Positions 1 to 7,497 of a DNA stretch of 10,821 bases are shown here, in pieces. A program made the position numbers and the translations under genes. The stretch comes from Asterionellopsis glacialis (taxonomy: Eukaryota; Bacillariophyta; Plagiogrammaphyceae; Rhaphoneidales; Asterionellopsidaceae). The stretch is taken from the NCBI GenBank assembly GCA_014885115.2, contig WKLE02003194.1, positions 6,286 through 17,106 on the forward strand, given 5' to 3'. Each line of letters starts with the position of its first letter. The stretch's first letter is position 1. Below the pieces are notes generated by a model. That model worked only from the letters and a program-made list of their open reading frames with translations, made no database searches and was not told where the DNA came from.

Positions 1-403
1 CACAGAACCAACACACTGGTACCCGCCATAACCGTGTGGCCAGAGAAATTGAAAATGTTCCCTCGCAAGCAGTGGGTGATTGGTTCTGAGAAGGCGAGAA
101 AATTGCGCGCGTATCGAACACGCATCACATCCCTCAAGGAATCTCAAACTCCCGAGGTGCTGGTACCTGGGGTTACTCGTACGAGCTCTTACAGAGACAG
201 TCAGTCTGACAGACAGTAACCTCCTACAAACTTCCAAATTGACCGACAAAACCAAAGTTGAAAAGCAACCCTCTCAGAAGTGTTTCACCTTTAATGTTAA
301 CCCTAAATATAAACGATATACTCTCTCTCTAGCAGGGTAGGAGTCCTACTTTTCGTACAGGTACGGTACGACGTAGACAAAGAACGCACGTATGGATAAA
401 TCA

Positions 404-422
404 GTCACAGTCAGACTGTGAC
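404..422. promoter_or_regulatory. Perfect 9-1-9 palindrome, possible protein-binding site
   Basis: GTCACAGTC, a single A, then GACTGTGAC: the two 9-base arms are exact reverse complements. It lies about 190 bases before the F-box gene start and 90 bases before its TATA box. A shorter relative with the shared core ACAGTCAG[T/A]CTG lies at 197-210. The symmetry is seen directly; binding by a dimeric factor is inference. Confidence 0.4.
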
Positions 423-500
423 AAAACAGGGCAGATTGCGAGTTCGCCAAGAGAAACCAAAAAACACATGACACACAGCATGGGAGCTTACTGACAACAT

Positions 501-520
501 CCAATCAGTGGTTATAAATA
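501..520 (+). promoter_or_regulatory. CCAAT box and TATA box of the F-box gene
   Basis: CCAAT occurs at 501-505 and TATAAATA at 513-520, on the coding strand of the following gene. The TATA box ends 90 bases before the ATG at 610, leaving room for a start of transcription near 545 and a leader of about 65 bases. The 8-base gap between the two boxes is shorter than usual for animals, so only the TATA assignment is fairly firm. Confidence 0.5.
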
Positions 521-609
521 GTGTTTGGAACCAGACGGTCGACATTTACTGACTTTGTAGTTTATAAATTTTCGATTGGAAAGAGCAACATCGCTTGGGG
601 TGCAATATC

Positions 610-3504
610 ATGGTTCGTGGGAATTGGCAAAGACGTGTCGAGAAGACAGAAGCGCGACGAGCAGCTGCCAAGCAACGGAAGCAAAGACAAAATGATCGAT
701 CTAAGAATGTTCTGAAAGGCAAGGAGCTCTTGGCATTTTTAGATCAACACACTGAAACCTTGAAAAGAAGTGAAAGAGAATGGTTCCTGCATGTTTGGGT
801 TGATTCGTTACCTGATGATGCTCCGCCACTCTTAGACATCTATGGCGAACAAGAATATGATGGCACACCGAATAGTAAAAGACGAGGCAAAGCCAGGTCA
901 AATTCATCAACCGACATTAACGAAAGTAAAAAAGGACCAAGGGGGAGAGGAAGGTCTAATTCAACAAGTAAAAGCGAAGCTAGCAGCAGTGACAGGAAGA
1001 AGAAGAGTCATCCAAGAAGCAAAGATGAGACTGAAATCGAAACAGACGTGGAAGATTCTACTGCACCTCGACTATGTCGACCTCACTTTTTCACAGGCAA
1101 GTGCCAAGATAGTCATCGAAAGTCTAGTTGTCTTCATATTCATTGTCCTAAAAAGCAAGAAACCTTAGCAACCATTATGGGTAGCAATAAAAATAAAGTA
1201 TCTAGTAGGGCTTCGCCGTATAAATGGAAACAACAGCTAGACGAAGCCGCCGAAGCTGCCAAGATATCCGAAATGGAAGACACAGATGAGGACACTGGTG
1301 CAATGGATATGCTATATTATTTTTCTATTCGTCTATTACAAGGAAATCAGCAACATGATGCTCACATAGAAAGTATCAGCGAAATCGTATCGAAATCACT
1401 GTCCAACAAGTCATGCAATATAGGAAGCATCGTCTACGTTTGCATTAATGATTACATACTTTTTGATCGCCATCGAAATGGTATCGTGATATCTGATACA
1501 GACTCTTTCTTACTAGGAAGTACTTCTTACCAGTCTACTTTTACGTCTATTCATACCAATGGTGTATTACGTGGTTCTGATGCAGAAAGTCATCCTGCAA
1601 TTATGCTCCCAGGTCCACTCTTAGAGCACATTGTAAGCTTCCTCCCCGATAATGGTATCCTCGTGTCTAGGGTTTGTCGTGCATGGTACCAAGAAATTGG
1701 CCAATCTTCTCCTTTCTTATGGCGAAACCTACTACAACGACGAGGATGGCCCCTACCACCAACATTTACCGTAATTGACGAAGCTTTACCTTCGAGTTCT
1801 AATTCGAGTGATATGAATGTTCGGAACTTGTTTCGTGATAATTTTGTGTCAAATTACAAGGCAGTGCGAGATATAGAGGCAATTAAGTTAGCGTTGCCAC
1901 CGTTATTAGGTTTGACACGTGGGCTTGTAGAGGAGAAAGAGATGGTATACCAAGCATTTTTGACACGTCGGGGTGCTCCCCAGGAACCAAACGTATGCTC
2001 GTCTATAAAGGTCTGGTCTCCAAAACGAGTCATCGCTGCCTATGAACATGACTGCACCTTGCGATTGTTTGAGGCTGTCGAAAAGTCTTCAACTAATAGT
2101 CGGGACTTGCGAGGATGCCGTGAAGTGGTATGCTTCCGCGCTGCTCCGTACCAGAATACAAAGAAACGTACCTGTGCATTGGTTGCAATGGATTTAGATG
2201 AAGAGATGATTGGTTGTCTCTGTCATGTCAATAAGGGAGATGAAATTGAGGGATATTACTTAACTGTTTTCAGTAAAGAAGATGTTCTTTGTTCTGGTGG
2301 TGCAGTTGATGCTACTGACAAAGATGAATCTCTCTGCACGATCAACGTCGGAGAAGCCGTACTTCACTACCTACTGAGTCTCTTGGAGACAGACCACCGT
2401 CTTGTGCGTCTATATGACCTTCTTTTGGATTCTGGCGGTGAATTACCAGATGTTCAGATTGTTGCTTCAAGAAATGTTGTCGCCTGTGGGTACGGGCGTT
2501 TTATGGTAGAAGTATCAATCTGGATACCGGATGAGACGGAAGAATTTGTCACCGAGTCAGTGTTGTTAGACCGAAAACTTGTACTCTTGTCTACTTCAAC
2601 AGAGTCTGTTGTGTGGATTGGAGATAGCAACATAACTCAAATTCAACAGCGATTAGACGATGTAAGAATTGTCTCTATTAGAGAATCCATTGCCGCGGGA
2701 GGCCACCGTTCAACGTGCAGCATAGCCGTTGCATCATCTTGGTCACCAAACATTTTGACTGTTGAAATTGATCCTGCAGGACATGCGGAACATGTTGAGA
2801 CTATAGAATCTTCCTCACAAGTACAAGCCTATTTGTTGCAGGATGGCTGGGAGGTAGGAGAAACTGGGAATGGTCATCGTTGCCGGCCGGTTGTTATTAC
2901 TCCTTCTGACATCATTGTTGTAGATAATTTACAGCGTGAGAACAGGCGCATCTTCCGAAAGTCTGTAATTTCTTTTTATAGCCGGGGAACTCATGATCAT
3001 GTACATAGCATACTTACACTTGATTTCGAATGCGAAACGTTACAAATGCTGAGATTTCGAGATGACCATGTAGTGCTTATTTGTCGTCTTTACGAATACA
3101 AAGAAGCTGAAACAGAAGAACTAGAAGAAGATGTCACAGATTTGGCATCTGAAAACGATTGTCAGGAGAAAATCGAAGCTGTCATTGTAAGTGTGGAAAG
3201 CAGAAAGGTTCTCCATCAAGTTTGCTTACTTGAAGATGCAGCAAATCTACTTCCTGTAATATTTGATCATGACATTCAAATTTCGCTCTGTGCTGATCAG
3301 GAGACGCTAGGGGTTGGAGTATCATGGTGTGGAATGGTCCTCACTGGGCAAGATATCAGAAGTGTGGGAAGAACGAGTTTAGGTGGTCCTCTTGACAGTC
3401 AACAAGCATCAAATAATGCGTCAAAGAAGAAGAAAAAGAAACGACAATCTGGGAAAGGGAACAAAAAGGATGGATTTGCGAGAGGAATGAGTCTTCGGGG
3501 CTAA
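610..3504 (+). CDS. F-box protein with CCCH-like zinc finger and basic tail
   Basis: A single uninterrupted frame gives 964 residues from the ATG at 610 (MVRGNWQRRVE...). The frame is open a little further to a TTG at 595, but a eukaryote should use the ATG. The first 40 residues are Arg/Lys/Ala-rich and helical; residues about 90-150 are Ser/Arg/Lys-rich and probably disordered. A Cys/His cluster follows: C156-x8-C165-x8-C174-x3-H178, close to the C-x8-C-x5-C-x3-H of CCCH RNA-binding fingers but with a longer middle gap. An F-box is clear at about 332-380 (start MLPGPLLEHIVSFLP, then VCRAWY and LWRNLL). F-boxes bind Skp1 and bring substrates to SCF ubiquitin ligases. The rest is beta-strand-like and could be a divergent propeller, e.g. 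the stretch around 464-494. An acidic patch lies near 828-857, and a KKKKKKR run near 939-945 resembles a nuclear signal. The F-box is well supported; the finger is tentative and the target unknown. Confidence 0.85.
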   Translation: MVRGNWQRRVEKTEARRAAAKQRKQRQNDRSKNVLKGKELLAFLDQHTETLKRSEREWFLHVWVDSLPDDAPPLLDIYGEQEYDGTPNSKRRGKARSNSSTDINESKKGPRGRGRSNSTSKSEASSSDRKKKSHPRSKDETEIETDVEDSTAPRLCRPHFFTGKCQDSHRKSSCLHIHCPKKQETLATIMGSNKNKVSSRASPYKWKQQLDEAAEAAKISEMEDTDEDTGAMDMLYYFSIRLLQGNQQHDAHIESISEIVSKSLSNKSCNIGSIVYVCINDYILFDRHRNGIVISDTDSFLLGSTSYQSTFTSIHTNGVLRGSDAESHPAIMLPGPLLEHIVSFLPDNGILVSRVCRAWYQEIGQSSPFLWRNLLQRRGWPLPPTFTVIDEALPSSSNSSDMNVRNLFRDNFVSNYKAVRDIEAIKLALPPLLGLTRGLVEEKEMVYQAFLTRRGAPQEPNVCSSIKVWSPKRVIAAYEHDCTLRLFEAVEKSSTNSRDLRGCREVVCFRAAPYQNTKKRTCALVAMDLDEEMIGCLCHVNKGDEIEGYYLTVFSKEDVLCSGGAVDATDKDESLCTINVGEAVLHYLLSLLETDHRLVRLYDLLLDSGGELPDVQIVASRNVVACGYGRFMVEVSIWIPDETEEFVTESVLLDRKLVLLSTSTESVVWIGDSNITQIQQRLDDVRIVSIRESIAAGGHRSTCSIAVASSWSPNILTVEIDPAGHAEHVETIESSSQVQAYLLQDGWEVGETGNGHRCRPVVITPSDIIVVDNLQRENRRIFRKSVISFYSRGTHDHVHSILTLDFECETLQMLRFRDDHVVLICRLYEYKEAETEELEEDVTDLASENDCQEKIEAVIVSVESRKVLHQVCLLEDAANLLPVIFDHDIQISLCADQETLGVGVSWCGMVLTGQDIRSVGRTSLGGPLDSQQASNNASKKKKKKRQSGKGNKKDGFARGMSLRG

Positions 3505-3531
3505 CATCTTGAATTCCTCACAATATATAGA

Positions 3532-3549
3532 ATTGTACTACAGTACAAT
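3532..3549. terminator. Short hairpin in the 3' flank of the F-box gene
   Basis: ATTGTACT and AGTACAAT are exact 8-base arms separated by AC, starting 28 bases after the stop codon, within an AT-rich stretch. Four more pairs can form outside if three bases on the left are bulged. The position suggests a 3' UTR structure or 3' end-forming region. That role is inference; AT-rich flanks produce such pairs by chance fairly often. Confidence 0.25.
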
Positions 3550-3621
3550 ATATTATTAGAACAAATTTTAATCAACCTGATCATGATGTATTTGCGTGGA
3601 TCCCAATTTTCGAGAGTGAGG

Positions 3622-4581
3622 AATGAATACGAATATTTTTTGCAAGAACAACTATAATATCATACCGCTCCTCATTCAAAAGCATGAAATTTGATTAAGG
3701 AGTCCACGGAGTTAGCAGGCTGTTCAAGTTGAGCCTCAAGAGCTTGAACAGCAGCATTAACCACGTCTTTGTCTTCAATATACAAATTAGTGTATTCCTC
3801 AGACTCTGCAAGACTTCCGATAGCAGCCGTCACGCCTAATTCGATTTGCACCAGACTAGCCTTTGCAGACTCCTTAGCCACATCATCACCCTTACTAACT
3901 CGAGAGAAAGTTTCACTGCTGAATATATTTGTATGCTGGGTGCTAGATTTGCATCGCTGTTAATGCTGCTCCGAAAATTTTAAGCACGGTTGCTGTTATA
4001 TCACTGGAACTTGCTACTGGCAGGCCTGAAGGATCAGTAGTTTCAATACCCTTTTTAGGGCATTCAAGGGAATGAACGGATGAATCTCCGCGGTTAAATT
4101 TTCATAAGAAAATACATGGAAAAGATAACTAATGAAAACGAGTGTTTTACGAGAAAAGCTATAATGGCATACCGTTCCTCATTTAAAATCGTGAAATCAG
4201 ATTCAGAAGTTCACGGAATTATTAAGTAGCTCAATTTGAGCCTGAAGGTCTACAACAGCAGCATTAACCACGCCTTTGTCTTGATCAGACAAATTAATGT
4301 ATTCCTGAGACTCTGCAAGACTTTCGATAGCGGCCGTCACGCCGAATTTGATTTGTTCCAGACTAGCCTGTGCAGCCTCCTTAGTCGCACTATCACTCTT
4401 ACCAACTTTAGAGAAAGTATCACTGTTGAATAAATCTGTAAGCTGGATGCCAAGATTTGCTTCGCTGTTGTTGTCGACGACGTCGATAAAATTTTCAAGC
4501 ACGATTGTTGCTACTTCACCGGCCCTTGCCTCTAACAGTCCTAAATGAACAGTAGTTTCAGTAGTTTCAATATCCTTTTTA
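3622..4581. repeat. Diverged direct duplication, two units of about 440 bp
   Basis: Unit A is about 3622-4060 and unit B about 4131-4581, in the same orientation and offset by roughly 510-520 bases. Matching landmarks are AATGAATACG/AATGAAAACG at the left edge, CATACCG.TCCTCATT, the block around TTAACCACG, and CAGTAGTTTCAATA near the right edge. Unit B carries a 9-base direct repeat (CAGTAGTTT twice, near 4550-4567) that unit A has once. The units hold the pseudogene and the 3' three-quarters of the intact small basic gene. Confidence 0.7.
3672..4060 (-). pseudogene. Frameshifted tandem copy of the small basic gene
   Basis: This minus-strand stretch aligns with most of the gene at 4203-4682. 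About 38 of 58 residues match across the C-terminal half (shared GVTAAI.SLAES.EY and VVNAAV). Going upstream from the stop, the frame stays homologous without any ATG (a GTG at 3881 is the nearest start-like codon). It is then broken: relative to the intact copy it lost one base near 3949, about six bases near 3965-3976 and one base near 3982. Similarity ends at about 4060, so the basic N-terminal tail is missing. Homology also runs past the stop to about 3622, which shows a DNA-level segmental duplication. The copy ends eight codons later than its sister. It is very probably non-functional, although an undetected intron or a short product cannot be excluded. Confidence 0.7.
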
Positions 4582-4682
4582 CCCTTTTTGCCGGCGGGAG
4601 TTTTTGTTGATCTAGACTTTGTTCCTTTCGTAGATTTGATTCGACGACCTCTTCGAGCAGAGCTGTTCTTTTCAGAACTCAT
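4203..4682 (-). CDS. Small protein with basic N-terminal tail, unknown function
   Basis: A 159-residue frame starts at a true ATG (4682). I do not recognise the family. Residues about 9-36 are very rich in Lys, Arg, Ser and Thr (RRGRR, KSTKGTKSRS, GKKGKK), like a nuclear signal or nucleic-acid-binding tail. The rest is acidic to neutral, free of Cys and Trp, and looks helical, with Ala/Leu/Val/Glu spacing that suggests a coiled or bundled helix. There is no signal peptide or membrane segment. A partly homologous, broken copy lies just downstream. Comparison of the two shows that here the frame ends at a TGA eight codons before a second in-frame TGA (4179-4181) that aligns with the stop of the other copy, so this protein may be slightly shortened. 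An AATATATTA-type AT stretch about 20 bases upstream could be promoter. Coding status is supported by the long clean frame and by amino-acid conservation in the duplicate. Confidence 0.6.
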   Translation of the reverse strand: MSSEKNSSARRGRRIKSTKGTKSRSTKTPAGKKGKKDIETTETTVHLGLLEARAGEVATIVLENFIDVVDNNSEANLGIQLTDLFNSDTFSKVGKSDSATKEAAQASLEQIKFGVTAAIESLAESQEYINLSDQDKGVVNAAVVDLQAQIELLNNSVNF

Positions 4683-4882
4683 AACTTGTGAGATGGTTTG
4701 TAATATATTTTCGATTTGTTCAACTACAACAGCATGGTTGATACCCTTTCAGTTCAAACGAGAGTTTTGTGGATCGTACAAAAGTACCCAAGAGAAGACG
4801 AGAGGGATGAAGGATTAGTGATTTTTTATGCAAACAAACTGAAAACAGCATCTTGACCATGCCTAGTAGAAACCCAAACTAA

Positions 4883-5167
4883 TCAGAAAAATGAAACTAG
4901 AGGTGCAGTTACTGGAGGGAATCCTTTAAGATGAGTGATCCTGCCTTCTCTGTCATTGTCCTCATTAAGATTCCAGTGAAAACGCCACGCTGTGACAAAG
5001 ACATCGTTTGTCTGAGGCTCAAGAATCAATCCTGAAGGCGCAGGAATACCCTCTACGAGAACTTGGGATGCCGCAGTACCAGTATAAATACCGTTCAACT
5101 TGAAATATATGGGAATGCAGAAGGCCAAAATATTAAAAATATTAATGTGAAGAATCAATGTCTTCAT
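4883..5167 (-). CDS. Possible short secreted or membrane-anchored protein
   Basis: A 94-residue frame starts from a true ATG (5167). Its first 22 residues are strongly hydrophobic after one Lys (MKTLILHINIFNILAFCIPI), like a signal peptide or single anchor. The remainder is mixed and polar, with PAPSG, two Trp (AWRFHWN), an acidic NEDNDRE patch and a Pro-rich end. No family is recognised and there is no repeat or cysteine pattern. It lies about 200 bases upstream of the small basic gene on the same strand, with no sign of co-transcription. The length is within reach of chance in AT-rich DNA, so this is a candidate only; it could also be an exon of a larger gene or a relic. Confidence 0.3.
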   Translation of the reverse strand: MKTLILHINIFNILAFCIPIYFKLNGIYTGTAASQVLVEGIPAPSGLILEPQTNDVFVTAWRFHWNLNEDNDREGRITHLKGFPPVTAPLVSFF

Positions 5168-6889
5168 ACTATATCGAAGTCAGATCATCCATTACTTGCG
5201 CAGGTGAAGTCCATGCACACCATTAGGGTTTATGAAGGAATTTTGGCGTCCCTGTTATCATTTACAATACAATATTAAGTACCGATAAAACTCACATGAA
5301 TAAGATTTTCGACATAATCCGAAAACATTCTGTTAACTTTGGACTGCTTCCCAAGCCAACTCAAAAAACGTAACTGATAACTTCACTGACTAATTTCCCA
5401 AACCCACAAAAACTACAAACCAAGGGAGCGGTGATCGGTCGTGGCTGCAACAGCGAAAATTAGCCTAGATTTCGTTGCCACAGGTGAAGGTTTGGAAGAC
5501 CTTCTGCTCTCAAACTTCATTCCAGCGATCCCAGAGCCAATACTGTTGTCTCGTTCTGGAGAACAGCGGTTTGACTGTCTTAGACTAGATATTATCACCG
5601 GCGTAAGAACCGCGCTGGTCTTTGCTACCATAAAGATATATTTTACACCAAGTTGAAAATGAGTGTTAAGTTGGTGCAAACGACATCGAAAATGTGACCA
5701 ACGTTTTTTCAAAAGCTTCTCAATCAAAATTGTTAGAAGAAGTGTCAGCGCAGACTAGACTAATCCATACAAAAAAAATCGCTGTGTGGATTCAACAAGA
5801 GACACAGCTCTTTCAGTTGTAATATCTGTAACAAAGGCGAGTTTCCTGGTAAATAAGACAAAAATTTGGAAGACTCAGAATGTTAGAAGTCTCTAAGAAG
5901 ACGAATTAAAGCTAGAAACGTATGAAAACCACGCAGTAATACAAAACGATGATTGGTTTTCATAATTTACAACAAAAGTAATACAAGATACTCCACAACG
6001 CAACAAAAAGAGTATGCTCAATGTACGGCCCCAGTCACTTCTCTCCTCACATTCCATCGTCAGGGGAAACCTATTCAAGGTCCGTTTCATTTCAAAATCC
6101 AACAAACACACACGAGTACTTTTTTCTCTTGGGCAACGATATGGGCTTTCTTTGCGTAGTTCATGAAGCCCAACCGCCTTCTTTCGTGTCGTCTCACCCA
6201 TTAGAGGAAAGAGCGCGACTCTTCCCCATTGAGGTTGCAGACGTACACCAAAAAAGTAAATCATATCGTGTCTTGAGTAGTAACAACAATAGCTCAAGAT
6301 GAATCTTGTGCATTGTCTCAAAAAACAATATGAAATGAATTTTGCCCCTTTCAATGACGTTCTTCATATCGATAGTAATATGATTCACAGACAGTCCGAA
6401 CAAACACTATGCAACCTTCGTGGAAAAACTCACCATGAGTCATTTTTAATAATGTTACGGAGGGCATAAATATATATTGTATATATCTGTATAACTTTAT
6501 AGGGTTTTACTTTTTTTGAGCGAGTACCTTTTGATAAAACTCAAAGCAGATTGTTCCGTAGTTGTCATTATTTTGTCACGTCTTGACCACTGTCTGTGCG
6601 TGTCGTTTGTCAATTGCTCTTTTTTAACTCCGTCTTTGGCTGAAGAAAGGTGACAGCTGGAGTTTTCCTTTCTAGTCTTTTACTTGTAAAGGATTTTACG
6701 AGAGAGGGGGTGCTGATGTTGGGTGTTTGTCATGTTGTGAGTAGACTATAATCACTGACTAAAGGCAAGCATCTCCATTGTGTGGGGGGTGTTAGGAGGG
6801 CGCTGCGATGGGGAGAAAATCATGATCTATTATTTCACGGCACCCAACAAAGGAATCTTCTTGTTTTTCATTTTTCACATTTCCTCCTC

Positions 6890-6914
6890 GGGAGTGTATT
6901 TTGTCTGCACTCCC
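6890..6914. repeat. Inverted repeat with 7-bp arms and 11-base loop
   Basis: GGGAGTG (6890-6896) and CACTCCC (6908-6914) are exact reverse complements around TATTTTGTCTG. The arms are GC-rich within an AT-rich neighbourhood, so the stem would be stable in RNA. No known RNA family is recognised. Confidence 0.3.
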
Positions 6915-6971
6915 TAGCAATCGATAAGTAGCCCTCTAGATTAGAACAACTGAGTGAAAAACTTTCATGTT

Positions 6972-7000
6972 ACTGTACAGTGCCTGTTGTACCAGGTACA
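6972..7000. repeat. Two adjacent palindromes built on GTAC
   Basis: ACTGTACAGT (6972-6981) is a perfect 10-base palindrome. TGTACC-A-GGTACA (6988-7000) is a perfect 6-1-6 inverted repeat just six bases further on. They lie about 500 bases before the next plus-strand gene and could be regulatory; function is inference. Confidence 0.3.
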
Positions 7001-7437
7001 TACGATTGAGTAAGGAACAAGAAAACCAACGAAAGAGAAGACACAGTCGACAGCGTCCCGTACAAGACAAACGATGAGCAACGACTGCCCACGACTAAGA
7101 TAGTACAATACAGAAGAATAGTTTGGTTGTCTTTCATTAGTATTACTGAGAAATAATATTGTAGTTGTCTTTATAAGAAGATCATTATCAATCTTTCCAA
7201 CATCCCTTTCAATCAATATCATTGACTCGACCCAAGAGGTGAAATCATCATTGCCTTTGATTTAAAGTACACTGTCTGCTCTCCCTTGATTTTTTTCTTT
7301 CTTCAAAACGAAATATTTTTAAAGGATTTTGCCAACACGTGGAAGCATTAAAAAGTAAACAAACAAAGGAACCCAAAAACACAATCCAGAAGTAGAATCT
7401 TTCCACGACTCCTCATAACTTACTTTCACAAGAGTCC

Positions 7438-7497
7438 ATTTATAAACAAAACTTAAGTTTCATTCATTCAATATTTTTTTAAGATTATATTATAATC
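7438..7497 (+). promoter_or_regulatory. TATA-like site and start-codon palindrome
   Basis: TTTATAAAC at about 7438-7446 lies some 50 bases before the ATG at 7498. Immediately before that ATG, 7483-7497 reads GATTATA-T-TATAATC, a perfect 7-1-7 inverted repeat whose last base touches the start codon. A T-run precedes it (near 7474-7480). Which of the AT motifs acts as promoter cannot be decided from sequence alone. Confidence 0.35.

Larger units (their letters stand above)
1..609. other. Upstream intergenic region and 5' leader of the F-box gene
   Basis: No convincing gene is visible in this stretch. The open frames here (34-219 from a GTG, 80-340) have unremarkable composition, overlap each other and show no recognisable motif. 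It holds two related palindromic elements (around 197-210 and 404-422), a GTAC-rich patch near 355-371, a CCAAT box at 501-505 and a TATA box at 513-520. It is best read as the promoter and 5' leader of the plus-strand gene starting at 610. Any neighbour to the left is outside the window. Confidence 0.6.
5168..7497. other. Long intergenic region, no convincing gene
   Basis: About 2.3 kb without a gene I can support. Open frames exist at 5413-5656 (both strands, lacking ATGs at their ends), 5893-6354 (minus, TTG start), 6021-6302 (plus, ATG) and 6965-7222 (minus, ATG, partly hydrophobic). None shows a motif or clear protein-like composition. Features seen are an AT-only palindromic run near 6470-6486, a G-rich strand patch near 6707-6813, a 7-bp hairpin at 6890-6914, two palindromes at 6972-7000, a TATA-like site near 7439-7446 and a palindrome directly before the next ATG. 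No tRNA or spliceosomal snRNA was recognisable by eye. Confidence 0.5.

Noticed and set aside
296..306. Telomere-like word TTAACCCTAAA
   Set aside because: Only about one and a half repeat units; expected by chance and no array follows.
80..340. 86-residue plus-strand frame
   Set aside because: It has no motif, overlaps another frame of similar quality, and its composition does not look protein-like.
595..609. N-terminal extension of the F-box protein from a TTG at 595
   Set aside because: In a nuclear eukaryotic gene the ATG at 610 is the proper start; the extra five codons depend on a non-ATG start.
701..1168. Frames inside the F-box gene (minus 701-910, plus 842-1168)
   Set aside because: Shadows of the long intact frame on the plus strand.
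5413..5727. Overlapping frames on both strands, 104 and 71 residues
   Set aside because: The 104-residue minus frame begins at TTG and the plus frame at GTG with a stop just upstream; neither has a recognisable motif. An exon of an unseen gene remains possible but is unsupported.
5893..6354. 153-residue minus-strand frame
   Set aside because: It starts at TTG, is rich in Cys, Phe and Ser without pattern, and competes with a 93-residue plus frame (6021-6302); no coding evidence for either.
6707..6765. Possible C/D-box snoRNA (GCTGATGT ... ACTGACT)
   Set aside because: The C box is imperfect, the flanking bases do not pair into a terminal stem, and no guide target was evident.
6965..7222. 85-residue minus-strand frame with hydrophobic middle
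   Set aside because: It lies in the presumed promoter region of the plus-strand gene, has no motif, and hydrophobic runs arise easily from AT-rich DNA.
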